Of a DNA stretch of 32,855 bases, positions 1-9,030 are shown piece after piece. The stretch is from Planctomyces sp. (GTDB lineage: Bacteria > Planctomycetota > Planctomycetia > Planctomycetales > Planctomycetaceae): the NCBI GenBank assembly GCA_016795105.1, contig JAEUIH010000082.1, positions 1 to 32,855 on the forward strand. Direction: 5' to 3'. Under the pieces are notes generated by a model that saw nothing but the letters and a program-made list of their open reading frames with translations, was not told the origin of the DNA and made no database searches. Both the position numbers and the translations under genes were made by a program. How positions within the stretch are numbered: the stretch's first letter is position 1; each line of letters opens with the position of its first letter.

Positions 1-155
1 TGATTACCTACCAACGCAAAGATTGGGCCAATCAATTTTCCCAGCATTTCCCGAAGAAATCTCTACCTGCTCGTTGCCAGATTTACAAAGAATGTGGGTA
101 ACACTCAGGCATTCCTGCCCGTCCCGTCCCTTTGTGGCGTTAGTCGCGTTGGGCC

Positions 156-192
156 GGTACTCGTCATCACGACGAAGCGTGATGAGTACTTT
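156..192. repeat. 37 bp dispersed hairpin repeat, copy 1
   Basis: The element is a hairpin: GTACTC and ATCACG on the left pair with CGTGAT and GAGTAC on the right, with a GTC bulge on the left arm and an ACGAAG loop. It begins 4 bases past the stop codon of the minus-strand DUF1501 gene. On the plus strand it is followed by a run of T, as in a rho-independent terminator; on the minus strand no T run follows. An almost identical copy (one mismatch in 37) lies in opposite orientation at 32692-32728. It may be a bidirectional terminator or a REP-like element. Upstream, 1-155 holds only a small inverted repeat at 21-33 (GATTG/CAATC) and no gene I can support. Confidence 0.8.
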
Positions 193-195
193 TTG

Positions 196-1644
196 TCATG
201 ACAGAATTTCCGGAACGATGTTTCCATGAATATCTGTCAGGCGGTAATCTCGGCCCTGGAATCGGTACGTGAGCTGTTTGTGGTTGAAACCGAGCAGATG
301 CAGGATCGTGGCATGCAGGTCATGCACATGAAGTCGTCCGTCTATCGGTCCGAAGCCAAGTTCGTCGGTAGTTCCATGAAGGTATCCCGGCTTCAGGCCA
401 CCTCCGGCCATCCACATCGTGAAGGCGTCGATATGATGATCGCGTCCCATGAGATCTCGAACTTCGCCCATGGGAGTGCGTCCAAATTCGCCGCCCCAGA
501 CCACCAGAGTTTCTTCAAGGAGTCCTCGGTTCCTGAGATCCATGACAAGTGCGGCGGCGGCCTGGTCCACTTCTTTGCAGGCCTTCTGCAGAGCTTCATT
601 CAGATCGAAGCCCTTAGTGCCATGATGATCCCAGTCTGTGTGATACAGTTGCACAAAACGGACGCCGCGTTCCACCATGCGACGAGCGAGAAGGCAATTG
701 TTGGCAAATGATGCTTCGCCGGGAACTGCACCATAGCTTTGGAGCGTCTCCAGCGTTTCTCCCTGCAGTTCCGTCAATTCCGGGGCAGACATCTGCATTG
801 CGAAGGCGGTTTCGTAGGCATTGATACGAGTCGCAATTTCAGGATCAGAAACCGTGTCGAGTCGATTCTGGTTCAGTTTCCGAAGCGTATCGACAAAGTC
901 CTGCTGAGCTGGCCGACTGACCCCGGGCGGATTGGACAGGTTAAGAATTGGACTTCCCTTGCCCCGGAACGGGACGCCCTGAAACGACGTTGGAAGAAAT
1001 CCGCTGGACCAGAGGGTATTTCCTGATCGAGGTCCTCGCGGGCCGGATTGTAATACGACGAAACCAGGGAGGTTTTCAGATTCACTTCCCAGACCATAAG
1101 TGACCCATGAACCCAGGCTTGGTCGACCGGGGGACTGAAACCCGCAATTCATAAACAGTTTTGCGGGCCCGTGATTAAATACATCGGTAGCGACAGCACG
1201 AAGCCAGCAGACATCGTCGACGATACTCCGATGATGAGGCAGCAGGTCGCTGAGGTCCATGCCGCATTCACCCCACTTCTGGAAACGACGATTCGTACCC
1301 AGCAGCATTGCGTCGTCTTTCAGAAACGCAAATCGTCTGCCTTCGATCAGATGTTGAGGTGGTCGCTGCCCGTGATACTTGTTGAGTTCAGGTTTGGGAT
1401 CAAATAATTCGAGCTGGCTTGGACCTCCTGCCATAAACATAAAGATCACGTTCCGGATCCGCCCTGGCTTTGGCGCAGGCCGTTCCTGCATTGGACGACT
1501 GTTGGTTCGAGCTGATGCTGATTCGTCTGCGGAAGCAGTTCCGGCAGTATTGCCAGCCCCCATTTGTGCGAGTGCCATCGCTCCGATGCCGAGAGGCGCA
1601 GACTCCAGAAAATAGCGACGCGTCACCGCAGATTCATTCACCAT
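196..1644 (-). CDS. DUF1501 family protein, Tat-exported
   Basis: This 482-residue protein belongs to DUF1501, a family related to the alkaline phosphatase/sulfatase superfamily and very abundant in planctomycetes; its reaction is not established. The N-terminus carries a clear twin-arginine signal (TRRYFLE at residues 8-14) followed by a hydrophobic, alanine-rich stretch. Family hallmarks are visible: GGPSQLELFDPKPE near residue 73, a GEFGRTPM motif near residue 386, then GRDHH and MAGGGLKPG. The ATG at 1644 has a GGGG Shine-Dalgarno-like stretch about 7 bases upstream. It starts 11 bp after the stop of the DUF1553 gene, so the two are almost certainly co-transcribed. This pairing recurs widely in planctomycetes and is usually taken to mean exported polymer or sulfate-ester processing, which is inference. 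The protein is full length. Confidence 0.93.
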   Translation of the reverse strand: MVNESAVTRRYFLESAPLGIGAMALAQMGAGNTAGTASADESASARTNSRPMQERPAPKPGRIRNVIFMFMAGGPSQLELFDPKPELNKYHGQRPPQHLIEGRRFAFLKDDAMLLGTNRRFQKWGECGMDLSDLLPHHRSIVDDVCWLRAVATDVFNHGPAKLFMNCGFQSPGRPSLGSWVTYGLGSESENLPGFVVLQSGPRGPRSGNTLWSSGFLPTSFQGVPFRGKGSPILNLSNPPGVSRPAQQDFVDTLRKLNQNRLDTVSDPEIATRINAYETAFAMQMSAPELTELQGETLETLQSYGAVPGEASFANNCLLARRMVERGVRFVQLYHTDWDHHGTKGFDLNEALQKACKEVDQAAAALVMDLRNRGLLEETLVVWGGEFGRTPMGEVRDLMGRDHHIDAFTMWMAGGGLKPGYLHGTTDELGFGPIDGRLHVHDLHATILHLLGFNHKQLTYRFQGRDYRLTDIHGNIVPEILS

Positions 1645-1655
1645 GGATCAGCCCC

Positions 1656-4600
1656 TTAATTGCGCATCACAAATTCATCGGTATTGACAAGAACTCGAGC
1701 AACACTGCCCCAGGCAGCCAGTTGAGGAATCCTGTCGGAGGTTTGCTGATGACTGAAGCACGAAACAAACGCAGTCGCCTGATCCGGCGAATCCGTGAAT
1801 CGGGACAGTTCCCGCGAGTAAAACTCAAGAAGTGTCTGAACTTCATCTGACGCAGGAGTCCTCGTCAGGCAGCAGCGGAACATCGTGCGGCAGAACTCCT
1901 CGTCCGTCATCGGTAATCGACCGCTCTTAATGGCCTCTGGTCCGAGATTTTGTGTCATTAGATGATCCGCAAGACCAACCGCAATTTCCAGCATCACGCT
2001 GTCGTTTGCGAGTGTCAGAGCCTGCAGTGGCGTATTTGATCGGACTCGCTGCGTGCACGCAGTGCTGAAGTCAGGACTGTCAAATGTTGTCAGAAGGGGA
2101 TACGGAGCGCTTCGGAAGAACGTTGTATACATGGTTCGTCGGTATCGATCTGAACCAGTGCTGACCGGCCATTCTTTTTTGTGTTGAGTAAAATCGTAAA
2201 CGCCTTCCGGCTGGGGAGGAAAGAAGCCCGGTCCGCCGATCGTCGGCTGCAGGAGGCCACTGGCAGCCAGTAACTGGTCCCTGACGATCTCCGCTTCAAC
2301 TCGAAACCGCTGCTGATGTCCCAGCAGCCGATTGTCCGGATCGACGGCAGCATAGTCAGCGGTGACATTGCTGTTCTGCTGCCAGGTTGCGGACTTCAGG
2401 ATGATTCGATGGAGTTCCTTCATGGACCAGCCACGGTCCATCCACTCAGCGGCAAGCCAGTCAAGTAGTTCCGGATGTGATGGAGGTGTGCCCTGGTAGC
2501 CAAAGTCGTTGTCGGTCTCCACGAGTCCTCGACCAAAATGCCTCTGCCAGACTCGATTGACATAGACTCGGGCTGTTAAAGGGTTGTCTCTGGAAGTCAA
2601 CCACGCTGCAAGCTGCAGCCTGCCATTTGGAGCAACATCCGGCGAGAGTTGTCCGAGAGCAGCCGGAATACCCGGACTCAGCGGACCGCGTTCGCGATCA
2701 GGTGCCAGGAAATCACCACGTTTCAGAAGGTAGGTCAAAGGAGGCTGCGGCAATTCACGAACAATCATCTGCAGAGTCGGAATTCCTTTGCCGGGCAGAG
2801 ACTCTCGCAGAGATTCCACTTGAGCTTTAAGGTCACTAAGTGTCTTTCCGGCGTTCTGCACCGTTGTACGGCTGGAGAGTGATACCGGCAGCGGTATGGA
2901 TGAGACTTCAACCGAAAAACAGCCGACGAGGTACATCTTGTTGAGAGCATGTTTCATAACCAGCGTGACTGGCTGATCAGTGAACGAAACTCCCGCAGGA
3001 ACGACGAAGATTGCTTCATGGGCGACATTCATCTGAATACCGCGAGACGCCTGATCTGCATCGACGTTGATCGCCCAGCCAGTATCCTTGCTCCCATCAA
3101 TCGCGTCCGCTACTGGATAACCGGGTTGACTATGATCGGCCCATGCGATTTGAAATGGGACGACGGCCCCATCGACCTTTAATTCGATTTCGGACAGCAG
3201 AAAATTGCCATTGTCAGCCAGTCCAGGGCCGTTCATGGGGAGTGACGGATCCGGCAGAACACGAATGCGAAGTGCGGTCAGTCGCCGTCCGTTTTCCGGC
3301 GGGCTGACAACCGGGGGAACGATATCAATCAGATACGCATCATTTTCGGCAAAGCTCATACTGGCAAGGAATGCCGCATCCTGACGTCGAATGAACCGGA
3401 AATTGCTTTCACTGATTGCGGATCGAACCTCTGCTGGTTGCCAATTCCAGTCGATCGTCGCAAGTGATGCGTCGGTTTTCGAAGCATCTTCCATGGCCTT
3501 CAGTTGTTCTTCCAGCAGCCGAAGATTGTCGCGAATCTGCTGCTGCTTCGGTGAAAATCCAAACATCTCATCGCGATAAACCGGGACTGTATCTCCGGCG
3601 TTGTTTGAATCCGATGCGCCATTAAAGAACGCATACAAACGATAATACTCTTCGTGCGTGACCGGATCGAATTTATGAGAATGACATTGAGCACATCCGA
3701 TGGTCAAACCAAGCCAGACCGATCCAGTTGTATTGACTCGATCGACAATTGCTTCATTTCGATACTGATCCGGTTTTACACCCCCTTCTTCGTTAATCAT
3801 CGTATTTCGATGAAACCCGGTGGCGACGAGTTGAGAAGTGGAGGGATTTGCGAGCAGATCACCGGCAAGTTGTTCGACTGTAAACTGATCGAACGGCATA
3901 TCGGAATTGAACGCATGGATGACCCAGTCCCGCCATGGCCATGCTTCACGTTTTCCATCGATCGTATAGCCATTCGAATCTGCATAGCGTGCATGATCGA
4001 GCCAATGTCGGCCCCAGCGTTCTCCATAATGCGGGCTGGAGAGAATTCGGTTAATGAGATGATCCCATGCGTCGGGCGATTCGTCACGAACAAAAGCGTC
4101 TGTCTCTTCGGGAGTTGGCAGCAGCCCGAGCATATCCTGGTATGCCCTTCGGATCAGGGTTTCGCGGTTTGCAATTCGTGAAGGCTGAAGTCCGGCGGCC
4201 TCGAGTCTCTCCAGGATAAAGGCATCAACTTCGTTGTGGGACCAGGTGTCGTTTTCCCGACGAGGTACGACAGGTTTTTCAATTCGCCGAAACGCCCAGT
4301 GCTGATCGTAGCGTCCACCGGCTGAAATCCACTGCCTGAGAGTTTCAATCTGAGCGTCCGACAGCGGTTTGTTCGCGTGCTCGGGCGGCATTTTTTCATC
4401 GGCGTTTACATTCGTAATTCTACGAATGATTTCACTGTCTTCCGGATGCCCCGGTTTGATGGCACCGGACGCAAACGCGGACTCCTGCAAGTCAAGCCGA
4501 ATGCGGTCGGTTTCTGCATCCTGCCCATGACACTGGAAGCAATGGTTCGACAGGATGGGGCGGACATCTCTGTTAAAATCTGGCCCGGGATCAGGGTTTG

Positions 4601-4724
4601 AACCTGAGACCGGGCTTAAACCAAACACCACCGGGATGAAGAAGGGGATGAGTAAAATATAAATCAGTTGGAGAACGAATCGAAAGCAGAGACTAACGAA
4701 CGGAATCCGTTGAAATTCTGCCAC
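1656..4724 (-). CDS. c-type cytochrome/DUF1549/DUF1553 (PSD1) protein
   Basis: This 1022-residue exported protein has the standard planctomycete architecture: a hydrophobic N-terminal segment (about residues 10-36), a planctomycete-type cytochrome c domain with CFQCH haem motif near residue 62, a DUF1549 domain holding a second CxxCH (CAQCH, near residue 346), a less conserved middle region, and a C-terminal DUF1553 domain (about 690-990) with NPLTARVYVNRVWQRHFG and RSNTPLQALTLAND. Haem attachment would occur outside the cytoplasmic membrane. The function of the family is unproven; a redox role beside the DUF1501 partner is inference. The start is GTG, with GGAG 8 bases upstream. It heads a two-gene operon with the DUF1501 gene 11 bp downstream. 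It is intact. Confidence 0.93.
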   Translation of the reverse strand: MAEFQRIPFVSLCFRFVLQLIYILLIPFFIPVVFGLSPVSGSNPDPGPDFNRDVRPILSNHCFQCHGQDAETDRIRLDLQESAFASGAIKPGHPEDSEIIRRITNVNADEKMPPEHANKPLSDAQIETLRQWISAGGRYDQHWAFRRIEKPVVPRRENDTWSHNEVDAFILERLEAAGLQPSRIANRETLIRRAYQDMLGLLPTPEETDAFVRDESPDAWDHLINRILSSPHYGERWGRHWLDHARYADSNGYTIDGKREAWPWRDWVIHAFNSDMPFDQFTVEQLAGDLLANPSTSQLVATGFHRNTMINEEGGVKPDQYRNEAIVDRVNTTGSVWLGLTIGCAQCHSHKFDPVTHEEYYRLYAFFNGASDSNNAGDTVPVYRDEMFGFSPKQQQIRDNLRLLEEQLKAMEDASKTDASLATIDWNWQPAEVRSAISESNFRFIRRQDAAFLASMSFAENDAYLIDIVPPVVSPPENGRRLTALRIRVLPDPSLPMNGPGLADNGNFLLSEIELKVDGAVVPFQIAWADHSQPGYPVADAIDGSKDTGWAINVDADQASRGIQMNVAHEAIFVVPAGVSFTDQPVTLVMKHALNKMYLVGCFSVEVSSIPLPVSLSSRTTVQNAGKTLSDLKAQVESLRESLPGKGIPTLQMIVRELPQPPLTYLLKRGDFLAPDRERGPLSPGIPAALGQLSPDVAPNGRLQLAAWLTSRDNPLTARVYVNRVWQRHFGRGLVETDNDFGYQGTPPSHPELLDWLAAEWMDRGWSMKELHRIILKSATWQQNSNVTADYAAVDPDNRLLGHQQRFRVEAEIVRDQLLAASGLLQPTIGGPGFFPPQPEGVYDFTQHKKEWPVSTGSDRYRRTMYTTFFRSAPYPLLTTFDSPDFSTACTQRVRSNTPLQALTLANDSVMLEIAVGLADHLMTQNLGPEAIKSGRLPMTDEEFCRTMFRCCLTRTPASDEVQTLLEFYSRELSRFTDSPDQATAFVSCFSHQQTSDRIPQLAAWGSVARVLVNTDEFVMRN

Positions 4725-4774
4725 AGATCAGTCTCCCTGAAAGATTAGAGCCTGTCAGACCACCGTGGGTTTTC

Positions 4775-4814
4775 ACACGACCGCCTTCCGCTTTCACGTG
4801 GAGGGCAGTCGTGT
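4775..4814 (-). terminator. Terminator-like hairpin after ilvD
   Basis: ACACGACCGCCTTCC at 4775-4789 pairs with GGAGGGCAGTCGTGT at 4800-4814, giving a 15-position stem with one mismatch and one G-T wobble around a 10-base loop. It lies 30 bp beyond the ilvD stop codon and about 50 bp before the GTG of the DUF1553 gene, so it separates the two transcripts. No T tract follows on the minus strand, so classical intrinsic termination is not certain. Confidence 0.6.
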
Positions 4815-4844
4815 ACGGAGAAACTCCGGATTGTTACAGGAGAA

Positions 4845-6527
4845 TCAGTCTTCGTCGGTGACGCAACCTTCAGAGGCTGATTTTACGGAACGAATGTACT
4901 TGAACAAAGTGCCGCGTTGAGCTTTGAATGGAGGAGCCACCCAGGCTTTTCTGCGAGTTTCGAGTTCGGCGGCGGTGATGTCGATATTGATTTCGTTCTT
5001 TTCCGCGTCGATGATGATTCTGTCACCATTTTTCACGAGAGCGATTGGGCCGCCGACCTGAGCTTCCGGAGTGACATGTCCGACGATGAAGCCGTGTGAA
5101 CCGCCGCTGAAGCGACCGTCGGTCAGGAGAGCAACATCGCTGCCAAGTCCTGCACCCATGATTGCCGAAGTTGGTGTGAGCATTTCCGGCATGCCTGGAC
5201 CGCCCTTTGGACCTTCGTAGCGGATGATCACAATATCACCCTTTGCAATCCTGCCTTCTTCAAGGCCCTTGAGCATCAACTCTTCAGAATCGAAGCAACG
5301 GGCTGTCCCTGAGAAGACAAGACCTTCTTTGCCCGTGATTTTTGCAACGGCACCGTCAGGACACATGTTGCCCCGCATAATGCGAATATGGCCTGACGAC
5401 TTAATCGGTTTCTCGATTGGCTGAATGATGGACTGTCCGGGAGTTAACCCTGGCAATGGAGCCAGATTTTCGGCAATCGTCTTGCCAGTCACGGTCATGC
5501 AGCTGCCATCCAGAAGTCCTTTTTCGAGCAGATACTTCATGACGGCCGGAGTTCCTCCGACAGTCTGAACATCCTCCATCACATATTTCCCACTTGGCTT
5601 CAGGTCCGCAATATAAGGGATGCGGTCACTGACTTTCTGGAAGTCGTCAATGGTCAGGGGGACATTCACGGCACGTGCCATGGCAATCAGGTGAAGAACT
5701 GCGTTGGTGGATCCACCGAGAGCCATCACGATCACCATGGCGTTTTCGAATGCCGTGCGTGTCATGATGTCGCTGGGCTTGATGTCCTTTTCGAGCAGCA
5801 CACGAATGGCAGCCCCGGCCCGAAAACACTCGTCCAGCTTCGCCGGGTCTTCGGCCGGAATTGAAGAACTGTAGGGTAAAGACATACCGAGTGCTTCAAT
5901 CGCGGATGCCATCGTATTGGCTGTGTACATACCTCCGCACGCACCGGCACCGGGGCAGCTCTTGCGGACAATATTCTGCCGCTGTTCATCGTCAATCTTG
6001 TGACCGAGATATTCTCCGTAGGATTGGAATGCGGAAACGATATCCAGTTTTTCGCCCTTCAGTCCACAACCTGCCCGGATTGTTCCACCGTAAATCATCA
6101 GCGATGGTCGGTTCAGGCGTCCCATGGCAATCAGGCAACCGGGCATGTTTTTGTCACAGCCTGGCAAGGAGATGTTGGCATCATACCACTGTGCAGACAT
6201 CACGGTTTCGATCGAGTCGGCGATCAAATCGCGAGACTGAAGGGAATAGGACATGCCGTCCGTGCCCATGGAAATCCCGTCACTGACGCCAATTGTGTTA
6301 AACCGCATTCCGACCATGCCGGCTGCTTCGACACCTTCGCGTACTTTTGCAGCGAGATCCATCAGGTGCATATTGCATGGGTTGCCGTCGTACCAGACGC
6401 TGGAGATCCCAATCTGCGGTTTGTTCATGTCGGCCGGCTGCATGCCGGTCGCATAAAGCATTGCCTGAGAAGCTCCCTGCGATGCAGGCTGGGTGATGCG
6501 GCTACTGTATTTGTTGAGCTGAGTCAT
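4845..6527 (-). CDS. ilvD: Dihydroxy-acid dehydratase
   Basis: IlvD dehydrates 2,3-dihydroxy-isovalerate and 2,3-dihydroxy-3-methylvalerate to the 2-keto acids that precede valine and isoleucine, in the cytoplasm. The 560-residue length is normal for the family. The three cysteines expected to hold the iron-sulfur cluster are visible at 51 (GNPCN), 124 ([11 protein letters not shown]) and 197 ([14 protein letters not shown]). The C-terminal part carries [19 protein letters not shown] and the [16 protein letters not shown] signature. The gene is alone: no other branched-chain genes are adjacent, and it faces away from the tat genes. No good Shine-Dalgarno precedes the ATG, but the N-terminus matches the family well. 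Confidence 0.97.
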   Translation of the reverse strand: MTQLNKYSSRITQPASQGASQAMLYATGMQPADMNKPQIGISSVWYDGNPCNMHLMDLAAKVREGVEAAGMVGMRFNTIGVSDGISMGTDGMSYSLQSRDLIADSIETVMSAQWYDANISLPGCDKNMPGCLIAMGRLNRPSLMIYGGTIRAGCGLKGEKLDIVSAFQSYGEYLGHKIDDEQRQNIVRKSCPGAGACGGMYTANTMASAIEALGMSLPYSSSIPAEDPAKLDECFRAGAAIRVLLEKDIKPSDIMTRTAFENAMVIVMALGGSTNAVLHLIAMARAVNVPLTIDDFQKVSDRIPYIADLKPSGKYVMEDVQTVGGTPAVMKYLLEKGLLDGSCMTVTGKTIAENLAPLPGLTPGQSIIQPIEKPIKSSGHIRIMRGNMCPDGAVAKITGKEGLVFSGTARCFDSEELMLKGLEEGRIAKGDIVIIRYEGPKGGPGMPEMLTPTSAIMGAGLGSDVALLTDGRFSGGSHGFIVGHVTPEAQVGGPIALVKNGDRIIIDAEKNEINIDITAAELETRRKAWVAPPFKAQRGTLFKYIRSVKSASEGCVTDED

Positions 6528-6871
6528 GATTGCGTGCAGAATTCCTGACTTCGGAATAAGGGTTGTTTCAGGGTGGGGAGGAACGAGTATTCGGCGGGCG
6601 AATGCAGATTGTAATCAATCACCAGAAAAAGAAACGCTCACGGTGGGCATCAGTTGTCCATGAATACCAATTGCAACTCCACACTCCCGGGTTATCATTT
6701 TTGGCAGAATGCTCCGATTAAACGAGATTCGCGGCCCTTTTTTTCCGCCTCTTCGCAGAAACCCACCATTGAGCAGAGGAATTTCACTGACAGACCAGCG
6801 ACTCCGACACGCTCACACGTTACAATTTCGTCAGTCACATCCCGCCTCACAACAGCTTCGGAGTATTTCCG
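6528..6871. promoter_or_regulatory. Divergent intergenic region, ilvD / tat genes
   Basis: This 344 bp stretch separates ilvD (-) from the first tatA-like gene (+) and must hold promoters for both. An inverted repeat GATTG-TAAT-CAATC at 6607-6620, about 80 bp before ilvD, is a possible operator. TACAAT at 6821-6826, 45 bp before the tatA start, resembles a -10 box, but I see no matching -35 box. Two overlapping short reading frames here have no recognisable protein features and I do not regard them as genes. No T-box or attenuator-like structure is evident before ilvD. Confidence 0.45.
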
Positions 6872-7117
6872 ATGTTCCAGTCAACCGCAAATATCGTATC
6901 CGGCATCGGACAGGGCACGTCCGTATTGGCCGTTTTTGGCATGCCCGGTCATCTTGAACTGGTGATCCTGCTGGTGATCATCGTCCTTCTGTTTGGAAAG
7001 CGACTTCCCGGAGCAATGATGTCTCTGGGGCAGAGCTTTGGCGCATTCAAGAAGGGGATCAAAGAGGGCAATGAGGAAAATGGTGGTTCGGACGTCGAGT
7101 CCGCACGACCAAACTGA
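6872..7117 (+). CDS. tatA: TatA/TatE-type twin-arginine translocase subunit (first copy)
   Basis: TatA subunits oligomerise in the cytoplasmic membrane to form the conduit for folded proteins with twin-arginine signals. This 81-residue protein has the usual layout: a short N-terminus, one hydrophobic helix (LELVILLVIIVLLF, about 28-41), the FGKRLPG hinge, an amphipathic helix (MSLGQSFGAFKKGI), and a short acidic tail. The residues before MPGHLEL (1-23) make the N-terminus longer than in most TatA proteins. The ATG at 6872 has GGAG 8 bases upstream, which supports this start; the methionine at residue 24 is the alternative. A second tatA-like gene follows after 29 bp. TatB and TatE are hard to separate by sequence at this size. 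Confidence 0.93.
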   Translation: MFQSTANIVSGIGQGTSVLAVFGMPGHLELVILLVIIVLLFGKRLPGAMMSLGQSFGAFKKGIKEGNEENGGSDVESARPN

Positions 7118-7146
7118 TCTCTGCGAGCGATTCCAGGAGTTTTCCT

Positions 7147-7497
7147 ATGTCATCATTTCTCACACAAATCCTGGCACAAAAGCCATTGTTGTCGTTCATC
7201 GGAAGCCCCGGGCCTCAGGAGATGCTCATCGTTGGCATTATTGCTCTCCTGTTATTCGGCAAACGGCTTCCAGAGGTTGCTCGCAATCTGGGTAAGGGGT
7301 TCTCTGAGTTCAAGAAGGGTATGTCAGGTTTCCAGGACGAATTTCGAAATGCGTCTCGTGAGACCGATCGAACTTTGAACTACACACCTCCTGCCTCTTC
7401 CACAACTCGCCCAACCACCGAGAACCGCCCTGCACCATCCACCACCACGGTACCGGTAGATGACGAGTTTGCAGCTCCCCGTTTCGACCTCGATTAG
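7147..7497 (+). CDS. tatA: TatA/TatE-type twin-arginine translocase subunit (second copy)
   Basis: This second TatA-like protein has 116 residues: a membrane helix (MLIVGIIALLLF, about 26-37), the FGKRLPEVARNLGKGFSEFKKG hinge and amphipathic helix, then a long low-complexity tail rich in threonine, proline and serine (about 80-105) ending in acidic residues. The longer tail could reflect a TatB-like role, but the helix motif reads as TatA/E. AGGAG lies 7 bases before the ATG. The gene is 29 bp behind the first copy and 115 bp ahead of a gene whose product needs the Tat route. No tatC is in the window. Confidence 0.93.
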   Translation: MSSFLTQILAQKPLLSFIGSPGPQEMLIVGIIALLLFGKRLPEVARNLGKGFSEFKKGMSGFQDEFRNASRETDRTLNYTPPASSTTRPTTENRPAPSTTTVPVDDEFAAPRFDLD

Positions 7498-7612
7498 ATC
7501 TTTAACCTTCGGTGAGTGTTAGGCCTTCGGTGAATTTCGGGTGTGAGTGAACTTCCGGAACCCGCCAGACCTTCGTCTGGTCCTGCCCTTTCTCAATCGA
7601 AGATGGGCCGAC

Positions 7613-9025
7613 ATGGCATTGACTCAACGACCGCTTACTCAACGACGTCTGACTCGACGACGTCTGCTTCATGCAGGCGGCATTGGCGCACTTGCCGCAA
7701 GTGGTCTTCCGATGGTTGGCCTCGCAGACCTTTTGGCCAACAAGGCTACTGAAGGTCGAGGAAACTCTGCAAAGTCCTGCATCTTCATCTATCAGTATGG
7801 AGGACTGAGCCAGCTGGATTCCTGGGATCCCAAGCCGGCGGCACCCGCAGAGATTCGCGGTCCATATCGCCCCATCTCCACTCGGACACCTGGTCTTCAG
7901 GTTGGCGAACTGATGCCGCGACTGGCGGAACTGTCAGATCGATACTGTGTGATTCGATCGATGAGCCACGGAGTTCCCGTGCACAATATTGCCAACGAGA
8001 TGCTGTTGGCCGGTCGTTCCGATCCACGTCGCGATTCACCATCGCTTGGTTCGATTGTTACTCGACTCAGGCCCGTTCATGATGGACTTCCGGCTCATGT
8101 CTGGCTGCAGAAGTTTGGCGGCGGTGCAGCGCCGGCAGATTCAGCGTATTTGACGGGTGGTTTTCTTGGAATGTCACACGCGCCCCTGGTTCTGGGAGAA
8201 CGACACGACGACAATCCGGCAACATCCGGATTTCGTGTGCGTGCTTTTGAATCGGCAGAGGATGTCGGAGCAGATCGACTTCGCATACGCTGGGAGCTCC
8301 TTCAGAGTCTTCGTATGCTGGAGGCTGATTCAGGTGATCCGGCAAACCGAGTCCTGTCGGACTTTCAGAAACGTGCGATGACACTGCTGAGTACCGAAGA
8401 GTCTCAGCAGGCTTTTGATTTGGAACAGGAGCCACCTTCAGTTCGGGATCGCTATGGAAGAAATCCCTTTGGACAAAACCTGTTGATGGCGCGGCGGTTG
8501 ATTGAATCCGGTGTGCGGCTGGTCAACGTTGTGGCGTGGACCGGCCTTGCGGCGAACGAGAAATTTGTCAGCGTCGAAACATGGGATATGCATGGTAACG
8601 CAGGGATCGGTATCTTTGACAACGGCTGGAATGGACTCGGCTGGGCACTGCCTCGCTGTGATATGGCGGTCGCGGCTCTGCTGGAAGACCTGACGGATCG
8701 AGGGCTTCTGGACGAGACATTGGTTGTGCTCGTTGGAGAATTCGGAAGAACTCCGAAAATCAGCCGAGGGGCTTCCGCAATTGGCAGAGACCACTGGCCC
8801 AACTGTTATTCGGCAATGCTGGCCGGGGCCGGGATTCAGGGAGGATTAGTGTATGGTCAATCGGACGATACCGCCGCATATGTTCGAGAAAAGCCAGTAC
8901 GGCCTGAAGACTTCAGCGCCACAATCCTTCATGCACTCGACATCGACCCCGCCACTCGCCTAAGCCCCGACGGATTTACTCTTCCCGCAAGCTCAGGTCA
9001 GCCAATCCTGGAACTTTTCGGATAA
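7613..9025 (+). CDS. DUF1501 family protein, Tat-exported, behind tatA genes
   Basis: This DUF1501 protein has 470 residues from the ATG chosen here. An upstream GTG at 7547 would add 22 residues before the twin-arginine signal and is less likely. Family motifs are IFIYQYGGLSQLDSWDPKP, RSMSHGVPVHNIANEMLLAGR, LVGEFGRTPKI, GRDHW and a C-terminal ATILHALDID. The signal peptide is odd: residues 3-17 are three copies of a pentapeptide (LTQRP, LTQRR, LTRRR) encoded by three near-identical 15 bp units at 7619-7663, ending in the twin-arginine motif and followed by the hydrophobic region GGIGALAASGLPMVGLA. Unlike the copy at 196-1644 it has no DUF1553 partner. Its substrate is unknown. It could share the tat transcript, but the 115 bp gap leaves that open. 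Confidence 0.9.
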   Translation: MALTQRPLTQRRLTRRRLLHAGGIGALAASGLPMVGLADLLANKATEGRGNSAKSCIFIYQYGGLSQLDSWDPKPAAPAEIRGPYRPISTRTPGLQVGELMPRLAELSDRYCVIRSMSHGVPVHNIANEMLLAGRSDPRRDSPSLGSIVTRLRPVHDGLPAHVWLQKFGGGAAPADSAYLTGGFLGMSHAPLVLGERHDDNPATSGFRVRAFESAEDVGADRLRIRWELLQSLRMLEADSGDPANRVLSDFQKRAMTLLSTEESQQAFDLEQEPPSVRDRYGRNPFGQNLLMARRLIESGVRLVNVVAWTGLAANEKFVSVETWDMHGNAGIGIFDNGWNGLGWALPRCDMAVAALLEDLTDRGLLDETLVVLVGEFGRTPKISRGASAIGRDHWPNCYSAMLAGAGIQGGLVYGQSDDTAAYVREKPVRPEDFSATILHALDIDPATRLSPDGFTLPASSGQPILELFG

Positions 9026-9030
9026 CGTAG

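Noticed and set aside
23-229. 68-residue plus-strand reading frame at the left edge
   Set aside because: It runs through the hairpin repeat and into the 3' end of the DUF1501 gene on the other strand, with no family features.
6528-6871. T-box or leader peptide before ilvD, and short plus-strand reading frames
   Set aside because: No T-box core or run of branched-chain codons was seen, and the reading frames overlap each other without ribosome sites or recognisable features.
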